Assembly: GCF_000246855.1 (NCBI RefSeq)
Contig: NC_016609.1
Coordinates: 4,588,001-4,652,000 of the forward strand
From: Niastella koreensis GR20-10
Lineage (GTDB): Bacteria > Bacteroidota > Bacteroidia > Chitinophagales > Chitinophagaceae
Length of the DNA: 64,000 bases
Direction: 5' to 3'
Positions 33,941 through 42,664 of this stretch are shown here, piece by piece. The notes under the pieces are model-generated. The model did not search any database, was not told the DNA's origin, and saw only the letters and a list, made by a program, of their open reading frames with translations. Made by a program: the position numbers and the translations under genes. Position 1 is the stretch's first letter; each line of letters opens with the position of its first letter.

Positions 33941-33990
33941 CTCCTACGCTAAAGCTTCAGCGACACGCAGGACGGCGGGCAAAGCAGAGA
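33941..33990. repeat. GC-rich SYAKASA-type repeat, copy 1
   Basis: The segment CTACGCTAAAGCTTCAGCGA followed by GGACGGCGGGCAAAGC reads SYAKASAT...AGKAE in one frame, a short repeat that is common between genes of this phylum. It explains the false 68-codon frame at 33789-33995. Related copies are at 52388-52490 and 58290-58360. Confidence 0.65.
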
Positions 33991-34548
33991 AATGAAAAAT
34001 TAAAACAGAGCAATGAAAAAGGGGGAACTTAAAACATTCAACTTTGAACTTTAAACTGGCAATTGATCCCCGTCAATAATTTACCGATCTCTTAAGCATA
34101 TTAATGGGTTAATAGTTTTACTGGTTAACTGGTCAATGAATAAACTGATCAACATAACAACGCTGTCATATTAACAATAACTACACTTCAATTGATTTCA
34201 ATCATTACCTTTTAGGTTTTTGAACTTTTGTTTAGGTCAATCGTAGATATTATTTGTTTTATAATATTAGAGGGGTAACTGTTTTTAAAGCCCCTGAATG
34301 TTATGTAAATATTAAGCGAACCCTTAATATACTTGCTAACCCATTAGCATTCCTACCCTTTCCTTAAATAACTTTCTGGATTTTGGTCAATTTATTAAAT
34401 ATTTCTCCATGGCCTTTAGTACAATTCATATCAAATGTTGTTTTTACAATAATAGCAATCTGATACACCAAATAAACTGCATTGAAAATGAGCTTTTGAA
34501 ATGCGAAGCATGCAGCAAGCACCATCAATCAAGTATTAAACTTTTCTT

Positions 34549-35769
34549 ATGAATGAACAACAAGCAGAAAAAGGATTATACATCGCCTCGCTGATCCTCG
34601 CGGACCTGCAGAACAGGCTTACCCCGGCGGAAAAGCAGGAACTGGACAGCTGGCTCCAGGAAAATGGCGACAATCATATATTATATGATGACCTGCACGA
34701 CCAGGAAAAGATGGGCAATGACCTGAACGAATTGCAATCCTACGATCCTGATCTGGCTTATGATAAGCTGTCTCAAAAACTCTTCCCCACTAACGAACCG
34801 GCCGGAAAACGCCTGCACTTCAGGATCTGGTACATGGTTGCGGCAGTAGTGATACTGGTGGCCGGCGGAGTGGCCTATTTTGCGTTAGACAAACCCGAAA
34901 AACCGGTCCCAAAAACAGCAGTGGTGGCGCAAAAGAAAACGCCCGGCGCTTTACCCGATTCAAAAAAAGCAGTCCTGATTTTGGGCAACGGCACTTCCAT
35001 TGTATTGAATGATATGAACGACGGCAACATTGCGCAACAGGGTAACGTACTGGTAAAAAAGATCAGAAACGGGCTGTTGCAGTTTATATTAACCGGCGAA
35101 GAGGCCAATACAAGCGCCTTAAATACCCTTCGTACGCCCCGCGGCGGCGAATATGAGGTTATACTGGATGATGGCTCGCATATCTGGATGAACTCCGCTT
35201 CTACCCTGCAGTTTCCGGTTCACTTTAATGATCCCAACCGGCGGGTTGCCTTAACGGGCGAAGGTTATTTTGCAGTGAAATCAACTTTGCTGCCTTCGGG
35301 TAACAAAAAACCATTTATTGTTTCGGTAGATAATATGGAAGTGCAGGCTGTAGGTACGGCCTTCAACATTTCGGCCTATAAGGAAGACGACCAATCGCAA
35401 ACAACGGTAGTGGAAGGACTGGTAAAGGTAGACCGGGATAATAAAATCAACCTACTTAAGCCGGGCAAGAAATTAATTGCCAAAGATACTACCACCACCA
35501 TTGAAGACGCAGATATAAAACAGGAGATTGCCTGGAAAAACGGCGATTTTGTTTTCCGTAATACCTCGCTCACGAATGTGATGAATGAACTGGCCCGCTG
35601 GTACGATGTGGATGTTATGTATGATAAAGGTGTACCTTCCCTGCACTTCAGCGGTGAAGTACAACGAACTTCAGATATAAAGGCTGTGTTGCAAATGCTG
35701 GAGTATACCGGCGGCGTTACCTTCACGATTTCCAAACATAATATTACGGTACACCCCGGTAAAAAATAA
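34549..35769 (+). CDS. FecR-family anti-sigma factor
   Basis: A single-pass inner-membrane regulator of 406 residues. The cytoplasmic N-terminal part (1-90) would bind the ECF sigma factor; the membrane helix is about 94-113 (WYMVAAVVILVAGGVAYFAL). The periplasmic FecR domain has LRTPRGGEYEVILDDGS, FPVHFNDPNRRVALTGEGYF and FIVSVDNMEVQAVGTAFNIS, followed by a C-terminal DUF4974 (SLTNVMNELARWYDVDV). DUF4974 normally contacts the plug of a SusC-type receptor. No receptor gene follows; the next gene is a PLD enzyme. Confidence 0.92.
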   Translation: MNEQQAEKGLYIASLILADLQNRLTPAEKQELDSWLQENGDNHILYDDLHDQEKMGNDLNELQSYDPDLAYDKLSQKLFPTNEPAGKRLHFRIWYMVAAVVILVAGGVAYFALDKPEKPVPKTAVVAQKKTPGALPDSKKAVLILGNGTSIVLNDMNDGNIAQQGNVLVKKIRNGLLQFILTGEEANTSALNTLRTPRGGEYEVILDDGSHIWMNSASTLQFPVHFNDPNRRVALTGEGYFAVKSTLLPSGNKKPFIVSVDNMEVQAVGTAFNISAYKEDDQSQTTVVEGLVKVDRDNKINLLKPGKKLIAKDTTTTIEDADIKQEIAWKNGDFVFRNTSLTNVMNELARWYDVDVMYDKGVPSLHFSGEVQRTSDIKAVLQMLEYTGGVTFTISKHNITVHPGKK

Positions 35770-35811
35770 CCGGCATTACACCACGTGCATAATTTTTGTA
35801 GTTTGCCAATT

Positions 35812-36987
35812 ATGCTGCGCGGTAAAGACAATAGATCATCAGGCTGGCTTCCTTACAACAACGTAAAACTGGTAAGGGGTGGCCGCGAATATTTTTCTGT
35901 ACTCACCCGCCTGATAGAACGGGCGCAACACTCCGTACACCTGCAGGTGTACATTTATGAAGATGATGAAACCGGCAAAATGGTAGGCGCCGCCCTGATG
36001 GAAGCCGCCAAACGGGGTGTTAAGGTGTACCTGCTGGCCGATGGCTATGCCTCAAAGGAACTATCGGCCGGGTTTATCAAGGAGCTTAATACCGCCGGCG
36101 TTCACTTCCGTTTTTTTGAACCCCTTTTAAAAAGCGAGCATTTTTATTTTGGCCGCCGTATGCACCAAAAGGTGTTGGTGGTGGATGGCCATTTTGCGCT
36201 GGTGGGCGGCATTAATATCAGCAACCGCTACAATGATATCGGAGATGAACCGGCCTGGCTCGATTGGGCCCTGTATATGGAAGGCCCTGCTGCAGGCGCC
36301 CTGTTTAAGATCTGTACCGATCTGTGGGTAAAGCCCGGCCAGGGAACCTTCAAAAGAATGCTGCGAAATAACTTACCCGGCCTCCCATTTACGGGCCATA
36401 CGCAATTGCGCATTCGTCGCAACGACTGGGTAAAAAGCAAGAACCAGATTTCGCGCAGCTATATCGAGATGTTGAAGAAGGCTTCTTCAAACGTGATCCT
36501 GATGTCGGGGTATTTTTTACCTGGTACCATCATCAGGCATCACTTGTCAAGGGCCGCCAAACGTAATATAGACATCCAGGTTATTGTGGCGGGCAAATCG
36601 GATGTGCCGCTGGCCAAACATGCCGAACGTTATATGTACCGCTGGCTGCTGAAGCGTAACATCAGGTTATATGAATACACCAGGGCCGTTTTGCATGGAA
36701 AAATGGCCACCCGCGACCAAAAATGGGTAACAATCGGCAGCTACAACATAAACGACATCAGCGCCTATGCCAGTGTGGAATTGAATATCGACGTAAATGA
36801 TGCTGAGTTTGCCACCCTGGTGCAGGAAAAGCTGGAGGCCGTTATCAAAAATGACTGCGTACTGGTAACGGTTGAAGGGTATAATAAAAAGTACAACTTC
36901 ATTCAGCGGTTTATTCAGTTCTGCTCCTATTGGCTGGTGCGGGTGATAGTTTATTTGTTTACATTTTACTTTAAGCAGAGCAGATGA
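35812..36987 (+). CDS. Cardiolipin synthase-like phospholipase D protein
   Basis: A 391-residue PLD-superfamily enzyme with two HKD motifs: HQKVLVVDGHFALVGG and HGKMATRDQKWVTIGS (His-x-Lys-x4-Asp each). Members join phosphatidylglycerol molecules to make cardiolipin or act as phosphodiesterases. It lacks the N-terminal membrane helices of bacterial ClsA but has one C-terminal hydrophobic segment (YWLVRVIVYLFTFYF), resembling ClsB-like forms. ATG at 35812 is preferred; an in-frame GTG lies at 35785, only 15 bases after FecR. It may share the FecR transcript. Confidence 0.87.
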   Translation: MLRGKDNRSSGWLPYNNVKLVRGGREYFSVLTRLIERAQHSVHLQVYIYEDDETGKMVGAALMEAAKRGVKVYLLADGYASKELSAGFIKELNTAGVHFRFFEPLLKSEHFYFGRRMHQKVLVVDGHFALVGGINISNRYNDIGDEPAWLDWALYMEGPAAGALFKICTDLWVKPGQGTFKRMLRNNLPGLPFTGHTQLRIRRNDWVKSKNQISRSYIEMLKKASSNVILMSGYFLPGTIIRHHLSRAAKRNIDIQVIVAGKSDVPLAKHAERYMYRWLLKRNIRLYEYTRAVLHGKMATRDQKWVTIGSYNINDISAYASVELNIDVNDAEFATLVQEKLEAVIKNDCVLVTVEGYNKKYNFIQRFIQFCSYWLVRVIVYLFTFYFKQSR

Positions 36988-36994
36988 GTTATTA

Positions 36995-37083
36995 ACTGCC
37001 GTTTCAGGTTCCAGGTTTCAGGTTTAGAATACTGCAGCTTACGCCCTGTAACCTGCAACTGTACCAGCTGCTTGTAAATCAAA
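36995..37083. repeat. Phrase-like intergenic repeats (CAGGTTT words)
   Basis: GTTTCAGGTTCCAGGTTTCA and complementary CCTGTAACCTGCAACTG words between the convergent PLD and membrane hydrolase genes. They can fold back and may serve as a terminator. Confidence 0.65.
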
Positions 37084-38091
37084 CTACTCTCCCTTTATCC
37101 GGTGAAGCATAGACATAAACACCGCTTTATCCCAATTGGCGAAGCGGCCGCGTTGCACCACCATATTATTGCCATAGGGCCGCTGCAGGTAGTAATGAAA
37201 AACAAAACCCGCCTTTGGCTTGTACCAGCCTGTCATTTGCCCGAACCGGAGGTCGTTGAACACGAGGGAGCTTCCTTCCTGCTCAACGGTATAATAACCC
37301 TGGGAGAAAATAAACAGGTCCTTCAGTTCATCCAGGTCTTTTACGGGGTTTAATAAAGAATCGTTGCGGGGGAAATAAGTGAAATCAATATCCGGTTTGC
37401 TATCGAACACCGACCGGTAGCCGATGTGATAGCCTTTATCGTCTTCGAGCACCACATACCACAGCAGGTTATTGAGCGGCGTGGGCGTGGTAAAATGCCG
37501 CCGGTAGGTAATATTCTTTTGACCGGCCACCCGTTTTACCGCAGTTTCTACAATTGCTTTATTAACCACATCGATAATAAGATAGAAAATACACCAGCCA
37601 ATGGCAATGGCCGCCCAGCGTTTTCTTTTGTAATCGGTGCGCATAAACAGCAGGGCGATGGTAACCACCAGCGGTAAAATTGTAAACAACGGATCGGCCA
37701 CAAACATAGCATGCAGGCAATAGCGCTTGTGCGAAAAGGGCTCCAGCAAACCGGTTCCATAGGCATTAAAGCAATCAAGCGCCAAATGCGTCAATAGCTC
37801 CGTGGCAAAAAACCAAAGCCAGGTAGTAAAAGAAATATTATGCGGCCGTCGCCACTTGTCGGCCAGCCAGGCCAGCAGCGGCGTAACGAGCACCAGGAAT
37901 AGTAAAGAATGGGTAATGCCCCGGTGGGCGATCAGATCGCGGGTAACGGGCATCCAGAACCCAGCTACAAAATCAATATCGGGCAGGCTTTGCGCTACCG
38001 CGCCCAGCAACAAAGCCCGTTTGCCGAACTTTTTGCCAATAAACACTTCGCCAATGCAAGCTCCTAAGACGATATGGGTAAGTGAATCCAT
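37084..38091 (-). CDS. Membrane-bound metal-dependent hydrolase (DUF457/YdjM-like)
   Basis: A 335-residue inner-membrane protein with about six hydrophobic segments in its first 190 residues and a soluble C-terminal half. The N terminus MDSLTHIVLGACIGEVFIGK, LLGAVAQSLPDIDF and LIAHRGITHSLLF carry the His and Asp pattern of the YdjM/YbcI family of predicted metal-dependent hydrolases. Precise substrate unknown. It stands alone between convergent PLD and divergent GntP genes. Confidence 0.85.
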   Translation of the reverse strand: MDSLTHIVLGACIGEVFIGKKFGKRALLLGAVAQSLPDIDFVAGFWMPVTRDLIAHRGITHSLLFLVLVTPLLAWLADKWRRPHNISFTTWLWFFATELLTHLALDCFNAYGTGLLEPFSHKRYCLHAMFVADPLFTILPLVVTIALLFMRTDYKRKRWAAIAIGWCIFYLIIDVVNKAIVETAVKRVAGQKNITYRRHFTTPTPLNNLLWYVVLEDDKGYHIGYRSVFDSKPDIDFTYFPRNDSLLNPVKDLDELKDLFIFSQGYYTVEQEGSSLVFNDLRFGQMTGWYKPKAGFVFHYYLQRPYGNNMVVQRGRFANWDKAVFMSMLHRIKGE

Positions 38092-38099
38092 GGCTCCAA

Positions 38100-38240
38100 G
38101 TTAAGAAGTTATAAGTTTTAAGTTTAAAGTTATATGTTCCGGATCCTAAGTTTAAGTTTTTAGGTTCAGAGTTTCAGCGTAGCGGTGTATTGCTTATGGC
38201 TTACAGCTTGCAGCTTGAGGCTTGAGGCTGTTTTCTCCAT
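38100..38240. repeat. Phrase-like intergenic repeats including a 41-base unit shared with 40914-40954
   Basis: AAGTTTTAAGTTTAAAGTTA and TTCAGAGTTTCAG words are followed by a 41-base unit (38177-38217) that matches 40914-40954 at 38 of 41 positions. GCTTGAGGCTTGAGGCTG follows. Lies upstream of the GntP permease. Confidence 0.85.
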
Positions 38241-38316
38241 TGCCCTTCGATAAAAGAATCCTATATTAGTAACCGGGGAAACACACTCGTACCATTACTT
38301 GCCATATCCATCTACC

Positions 38317-39633
38317 ATGACGACATTACTTATTGTTTTTATCTGCATCATTGCGCTGGTGCTGCTTATATCCTGGGCAAAATTCAATCCATTTTTAGCC
38401 TTCCTGATTGTATCCATTGCTGCCGGCCTTTGGCTGGGCATTCCACTGAACAAGATCACTACTTCGGTACAAAAAGGCATTGGCGATACGCTGGGTTCGC
38501 TGGTGGTGATTATAGGCCTGGGCGCCATGCTGGGAAAACTGGTGGCTGAAAGCGGCGCCGCGCAAAAGATCACCCAGGTGCTCATGCGCACTTTTGGGGA
38601 GAAACACCTACAATGGGCGTTAATGGTAACCGGTTTTGTGGTGGGTATTCCCCTGTATTATAATGTGGGTTTTGTGCTGATGGTCCCTTTGATCTTTTCG
38701 GTAGTATACCAGTACAAGCTACCGGCCGTATACATTGGCCTGCCCATGCTGGCCGCTTTATCGGTAACCCATGGCTTTTTACCGCCCCACCCCTCGCCCA
38801 CGGCGCTGGTTTCGCAACTGAAAGCTAATATGGGACTCACCTTGTTGTATGGAATAATGCTGGCCATACCGGCCATCATCGTAGCCGGCCCCCTGTTCTC
38901 CAAAACCCTGAAGCATATCCGCAGCGAGCCTTTGCAAACCTTTCAACCCAAAGTGATCGCCCCTGAACAATTACCACATGCTGCCAATAGCTTTTTAACG
39001 GCCTTGCTGCCGGTGATATTGCTGACAGTTACCACCATCGTTCCGCTTACTATGCCATTAACGGGCCCGGCAAAAGACGTGAATGATTTTATAAGCGATC
39101 CGGTGATCGTGATGCTGCTTTCCCTGCTGGTAGCCACCTTTACCCTGGGCATGCACACCGGCAGGCCCATAAAAGCCATTATGGATATTTATGGCGATGC
39201 CATCAAAGATGTAGCGCTGATCTTGCTGGTAGTAGCCGGTGCGGGCGTACTGAAACAGGTATTTACCGATAGCGGCGTTAGCACCACCATTGCGGAAAGT
39301 ATAAAGAGCTGGCCCGTGCATCCGCTGATCCTGGGCTGGCTGATAGCTGCTGTTATTCGTATTTGTGTTGGGTCGGCCACTGTAGCCGGGCTCACAGCTG
39401 CGGGCATCATTGGGCCTATTATTCCACAAATGCAGGTTAATGCCAACCTGATGGTGCTGTCAATAGGGGCCGGCAGTTTATTTTTCTCGCACGTCAATGA
39501 TTCCGGCTTCTGGATGTATAAAGAATATTTCAACCTCAGCATTCGCGATACCATCCGCTCCTGGTCAATGATGGAGACCATTGTTTCGGTAATGGGCCTC
39601 ATTGGGGTTTTGATTCTTGACATTTTTGTGTAA
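38317..39633 (+). CDS. GntP-family permease (gluconate/D-serine type)
   Basis: A 438-residue proton symporter with about twelve hydrophobic segments. GDTLGSLVVIIGLGAMLGKLVAESGAAQ, NVGFVLMVPLIF and GFLPPHPSPTALV match the GntP family, which takes up gluconate, D-serine (DsdX) or related hydroxy acids. ATG at 38317 is chosen; the longer frame begins with TTG at 38299. The next gene encodes a D-threonine aldolase/D-serine dehydratase-type enzyme, so a D-hydroxy-amino acid is a plausible cargo, as with E. coli DsdX next to DsdA. Confidence 0.9.
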   Translation: MTTLLIVFICIIALVLLISWAKFNPFLAFLIVSIAAGLWLGIPLNKITTSVQKGIGDTLGSLVVIIGLGAMLGKLVAESGAAQKITQVLMRTFGEKHLQWALMVTGFVVGIPLYYNVGFVLMVPLIFSVVYQYKLPAVYIGLPMLAALSVTHGFLPPHPSPTALVSQLKANMGLTLLYGIMLAIPAIIVAGPLFSKTLKHIRSEPLQTFQPKVIAPEQLPHAANSFLTALLPVILLTVTTIVPLTMPLTGPAKDVNDFISDPVIVMLLSLLVATFTLGMHTGRPIKAIMDIYGDAIKDVALILLVVAGAGVLKQVFTDSGVSTTIAESIKSWPVHPLILGWLIAAVIRICVGSATVAGLTAAGIIGPIIPQMQVNANLMVLSIGAGSLFFSHVNDSGFWMYKEYFNLSIRDTIRSWSMMETIVSVMGLIGVLILDIFV

Positions 39634-39655
39634 CCGGCGAACCTGCTAAAGTCAT

Positions 39656-39663
39656 TACCTTTG
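39656..39663 (+). promoter_or_regulatory. Possible promoter -7 box upstream of the D-amino-acid enzyme
   Basis: TACCTTTG matches TAnnTTTG in the GntP/PLP-enzyme spacer, 100 bases before the ATG at 39764. No well-placed -33 element. The gene may thus be transcribed separately as well as from GntP. Confidence 0.35.
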
Positions 39664-39763
39664 GTTGAAACGGCAAACGGCAGACGGCAAACACGAAACC
39701 CGAAAAATTTGGAAGTCTTACTATTAGTTGCCATCCGCTCCTATTCAGCCATAACAATTCATT

Positions 39764-40873
39764 ATGGAAACATCCTGGTATTTGATCGAAGACATCGATA
39801 AACTGGACAGCCCTGCCCTGGTAATATTTCCAGAACGGGTAAAAGCAAACATCAATACCCTGAAGGCCATGATAGATGATCCCCAACGCCTGCGCCCACA
39901 TGCCAAGACCCATAAAACAAAAGAAGCCACGCAGCTGATGCTGGCGGCCGGCATCACGAAATTCAAATGCGCCACCATTGCCGAAGCGGAAATGCTGGGC
40001 CTTAGCGGAGCGTCTGATGTAGTACTGGCCTACCAGCCCATTGGTCCAAAACTGAAACGCTTTGTAAGGGTAACGCAACAATACCCCAACACACAATATA
40101 GCTGCCTGGTTGATAATATTGCCAGCGCCGAAGCCATAGCCAATGCTTTTGCGGCAGTGGGCGACGCCGTTCCGGTATACATAGATTTAAACATAGGGCA
40201 GAACCGCACCGGCATTGTGCCGGGAGAGAAGGCCATTGCCCTTTACGAATATTGCGCAATGGCAAGGAGTTTATCCATTGCCGGGTTGCATGCGTACGAC
40301 GGCCATGTTCGTGGCACGCTGGCCGAGCGCACGGCACAGAGTAATGAAGCCTTCGCCAAAGTAGAGGACATGTTGAAGGCCCTGCAATCGAAAGGTTATA
40401 CCAATGTAAAAGTTATTGCCGGCGGGTCGCCCAGTTTTCCTATTCACGCCAATCGCGCAGCTGTGGAATGCAGTCCTGGTACGTTTGTTTTCTGGGATAA
40501 AAGCTACCAGGACCAATGCACCGAACAACCTTTTCAAATTGCCGCAATTGTGGTAACCCGCGTGGTTTCGTTGCCCAACGACACTCATATTTGTGTTGAC
40601 CTGGGCCATAAATCCATTGCGGCTGAGAATGAAATCACCAAACGGGTTTTCTTCTTAAACGCACCGGAGTTAAAAGCAGTTTCGCATAGCGAAGAGCACC
40701 TGGTATTACATGCCGGCGAAGGCCATTCCTATAAACCGGGCGATGTATTGTATGGCGTTCCTATTCATGTTTGTCCTACTGTGGCGCTTCATGAAAGAGG
40801 GTATACTGTTGAAAATGGGAAACTGGCTGGGGAATGGAGGATTATCGCACGGGACAGGAAAATCAGTTTATAG
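39764..40873 (+). CDS. D-threonine aldolase / DSD1-like PLP enzyme (fold type III)
   Basis: A 369-residue alanine racemase-type barrel enzyme acting on D-3-hydroxy amino acids. RPHAKTHKTKEA contains the PLP-binding lysine (Lys48 by motif). The C-terminal domain of the D-serine dehydratase-like family has HSEEHLVLHAG and PIHVCPTVAL, where His and Cys two residues apart form the metal site seen in DSD1 rather than the His-Asp pair of many aldolases. It could be a D-threonine aldolase, D-serine dehydratase or threo-3-hydroxyaspartate dehydratase. Neighbouring GntP permease suggests uptake and breakdown of the same compound. Confidence 0.85.
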   Translation: METSWYLIEDIDKLDSPALVIFPERVKANINTLKAMIDDPQRLRPHAKTHKTKEATQLMLAAGITKFKCATIAEAEMLGLSGASDVVLAYQPIGPKLKRFVRVTQQYPNTQYSCLVDNIASAEAIANAFAAVGDAVPVYIDLNIGQNRTGIVPGEKAIALYEYCAMARSLSIAGLHAYDGHVRGTLAERTAQSNEAFAKVEDMLKALQSKGYTNVKVIAGGSPSFPIHANRAAVECSPGTFVFWDKSYQDQCTEQPFQIAAIVVTRVVSLPNDTHICVDLGHKSIAAENEITKRVFFLNAPELKAVSHSEEHLVLHAGEGHSYKPGDVLYGVPIHVCPTVALHERGYTVENGKLAGEWRIIARDRKISL

Positions 40874-40960
40874 TTCAGAGTTCACAGTTTCAGGTTCTAT
40901 GTTCTTTGTTGCCGCGCAGCGGTGTATTGCTTATGGCTTAAAGCTTGCAGCCTGAATGTG
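40874..40960. repeat. Phrase-like intergenic repeats with the 41-base unit
   Basis: TTCAGAGTTCACAGTTTCAG then 40914-40954, a near copy (38/41) of 38177-38217. The repeat begins at the stop codon of the PLP enzyme (TATAGTTCAGAG). Confidence 0.85.
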
Positions 40961-41002
40961 TATTCTTAATTCACGATTGTCACTTCAGTAAAAAATACTA
41001 CA

Positions 41003-42067
41003 ATGATTAAAGTTGGGCTTGTTGGTTTTGGAATATCTGCTAAAGTATTTCATGCGCCGTTTATTACTACCAATAACAACTATGAACTGGTTAGTGTGGT
41101 AGAACGGCATAAACAGGAGTCGAAAGAATTATATCCATTTGTGCAGGTGGTGAAAACGTTTGAAGAGCTGTTGCAAAATGAAGAAATTGATTTGGTGGTG
41201 ATCACCACGCCTAATGAAACGCATTTCCCTTATGCCAAGGCCGCGCTGGAAGCGGGCAAACATGTGGTGCTGGAAAAACCTGTTACCAATACCTCCAGGG
41301 AGGCAATGGAGTTAATAGAGATAGCCAACAGCAACAGCGTGGTGCTGAGTGTATACCAGAACCGCCGGTATGTGAGCGACTTTCTTACCATTCGCGAGAT
41401 CCTGGATAAAAAATTATTGGGCGAGGTACATACATTTGAAGGGCATTACGACCGCTACCGCGCCGAAGCCCGGCCACAAGCCTGGCGTGAACATGCGCTG
41501 CCCGGCAGCGGCATCCTGTACGACCTGGGCCCTCACCTGCTTGACCAGGTATTATATTTATTTGGGATGCCGCTTACTATTACTGCGGATATCCGCAGAC
41601 AACGCCCTCATGCCAAAGTGGATGATTACTTTGACATAAGACTCGATTATGGCTTTTTAAAAGTGATTTTGCAGGCCGGGATGCTGGTGCGTGAACCGGG
41701 CCCCCGTTATTTGATCCATGGCACAAAAGGCTCGTTTATAAAATCGGGCGAAGACCCCCAGGAGGCTTTGTTACGGGCCGGGGCTTTGCCTGCCGGAGAT
41801 GATTGGGGAAAAGAGCCGGAAGATATTTATGGTTTGCTACATACCGAAATTAACGGTAAACTGGTGCGCGAACGCTATCCTTCACATAAAGGTGATTATG
41901 CCGCTTATTATAAAAATCTGTATGAGAGCCTGGCAAACGACAAACCGGTGCGGGAAAGAATTGCGCATGGCTATAATACCATCAGGTTGATAGAACTGGC
42001 TTTTGAAAGCGCGCATAAACAATGCACCATCCCCTGTACGGAGTTGATCCCGGTTGAATACAGATAA
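41003..42067 (+). CDS. Gfo/Idh/MocA family oxidoreductase
   Basis: A 354-residue NAD(P)-dependent sugar or cyclitol oxidoreductase. The Rossmann segment is KVGLVGFGISAKVFHAPF (residues 3-20), the EKPVTNT motif with the catalytic-region lysine is at 91-97, and the second domain has YDLGPHLLDQVLYLFG. It resembles the YdgJ/YvaA-like branch with an HAPF motif. Substrate unknown. It converges on the cupin gene with a 4-base gap and has no operon partner. Confidence 0.88.
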   Translation: MIKVGLVGFGISAKVFHAPFITTNNNYELVSVVERHKQESKELYPFVQVVKTFEELLQNEEIDLVVITTPNETHFPYAKAALEAGKHVVLEKPVTNTSREAMELIEIANSNSVVLSVYQNRRYVSDFLTIREILDKKLLGEVHTFEGHYDRYRAEARPQAWREHALPGSGILYDLGPHLLDQVLYLFGMPLTITADIRRQRPHAKVDDYFDIRLDYGFLKVILQAGMLVREPGPRYLIHGTKGSFIKSGEDPQEALLRAGALPAGDDWGKEPEDIYGLLHTEINGKLVRERYPSHKGDYAAYYKNLYESLANDKPVRERIAHGYNTIRLIELAFESAHKQCTIPCTELIPVEYR

Positions 42068-42071
42068 TGGG

Positions 42072-42548
42072 TTATTCAAACTTCAGGGGTGGGCCAACTA
42101 TTTCCATGCCATGAATGCGGTACAGGCGTTCAAAATCGCGCAGGGTACCTTCCGGTAACTGGCTGGCCTGTTGAAAGAACTCATCCATAGTGCCGGCCGG
42201 GTTGTATATAACCAGCATTCTGGCATTTACATCGCTTACCCTGGCAAAAGTGTGCGGTATTTGCCGGGGTGCAAAAATGGAATCGCCGGCTTTGGCGTTA
42301 AAGATATCATCTCCGACTTTGAAAATGAATTCACCCTCCAGAATATAGAACCATTCATCCTGCGTGTAATGGAAATGAAAAGGGGGACCACCTTTACTCA
42401 TTTTAGTGGTCTCATACACACATAACCCCTCCCTGCTGTCCATAGCTGCTACTTTACACTCAAATGTGCCACCGAGAAAGGTTAATTTCTCATTGAAGCG
42501 GTCCTGACCGGCATCAATTTTAAAACCGTGCGTAGCTTTGGTTTCCAT
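42072..42548 (-). CDS. Cupin-domain protein
   Basis: A 158-residue single-domain cupin. The start at 42548 (METKATHGFKID) is chosen because the longer frame up to 42743 runs through the terminator of the next gene. Cupin motif 1 is PPFHFHYTQDEWFYILEGEF and motif 2 is GDSIFAPRQIPHTFARV, with the three histidines and glutamate of a metal site. Such proteins can be dioxygenases, isomerases or sensors; function not inferable. It has no clear operon partner. Confidence 0.82.
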   Translation of the reverse strand: METKATHGFKIDAGQDRFNEKLTFLGGTFECKVAAMDSREGLCVYETTKMSKGGPPFHFHYTQDEWFYILEGEFIFKVGDDIFNAKAGDSIFAPRQIPHTFARVSDVNARMLVIYNPAGTMDEFFQQASQLPEGTLRDFERLYRIHGMEIVGPPLKFE

Positions 42549-42612
42549 GACTTTTGGGTTAAAAGGGTTGTTGCTGAAGTTACTAAAATAACTCCATACT
42601 TCCCCGAAAAAC

Positions 42613-42643
42613 AAAGGGCCTCCCGCCTTGCAGGAAGCCCCTT
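42613..42643 (-). terminator. Intrinsic terminator downstream of the 125-aa hypothetical gene
   Basis: AAAGGG plus CCTCC (42613-42624) pair with GGAAG plus CCCTTT (42632-42643) with one internal mismatch. On the minus strand the stem is followed by TTTGTTTTTC. Confidence 0.7.
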
Positions 42644-42664
42644 TATGTATCATTGTAAACAAGA

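Larger units (their letters stand above)
32991..34548. other. 1.56-kb non-coding region between sigma factor and FecR
   Basis: No convincing gene on either strand. It contains an inverted repeat (33263-33309), a small terminator (33405-33425), two candidate structured RNAs (33426-33560 and 33748-33919), a GC-rich SYAKASA-type repeat (33941-33990) and phrase-like repeats (34030-34060). The last 480 bases are AT-rich and contain nothing I can name apart from the FecR leader. Confidence 0.7.

Noticed and set aside
33789-33995. 68-codon frame with SYAKASAT ending
   Set aside because: Translation of a common GC-rich intergenic repeat and a terminator, not a protein.
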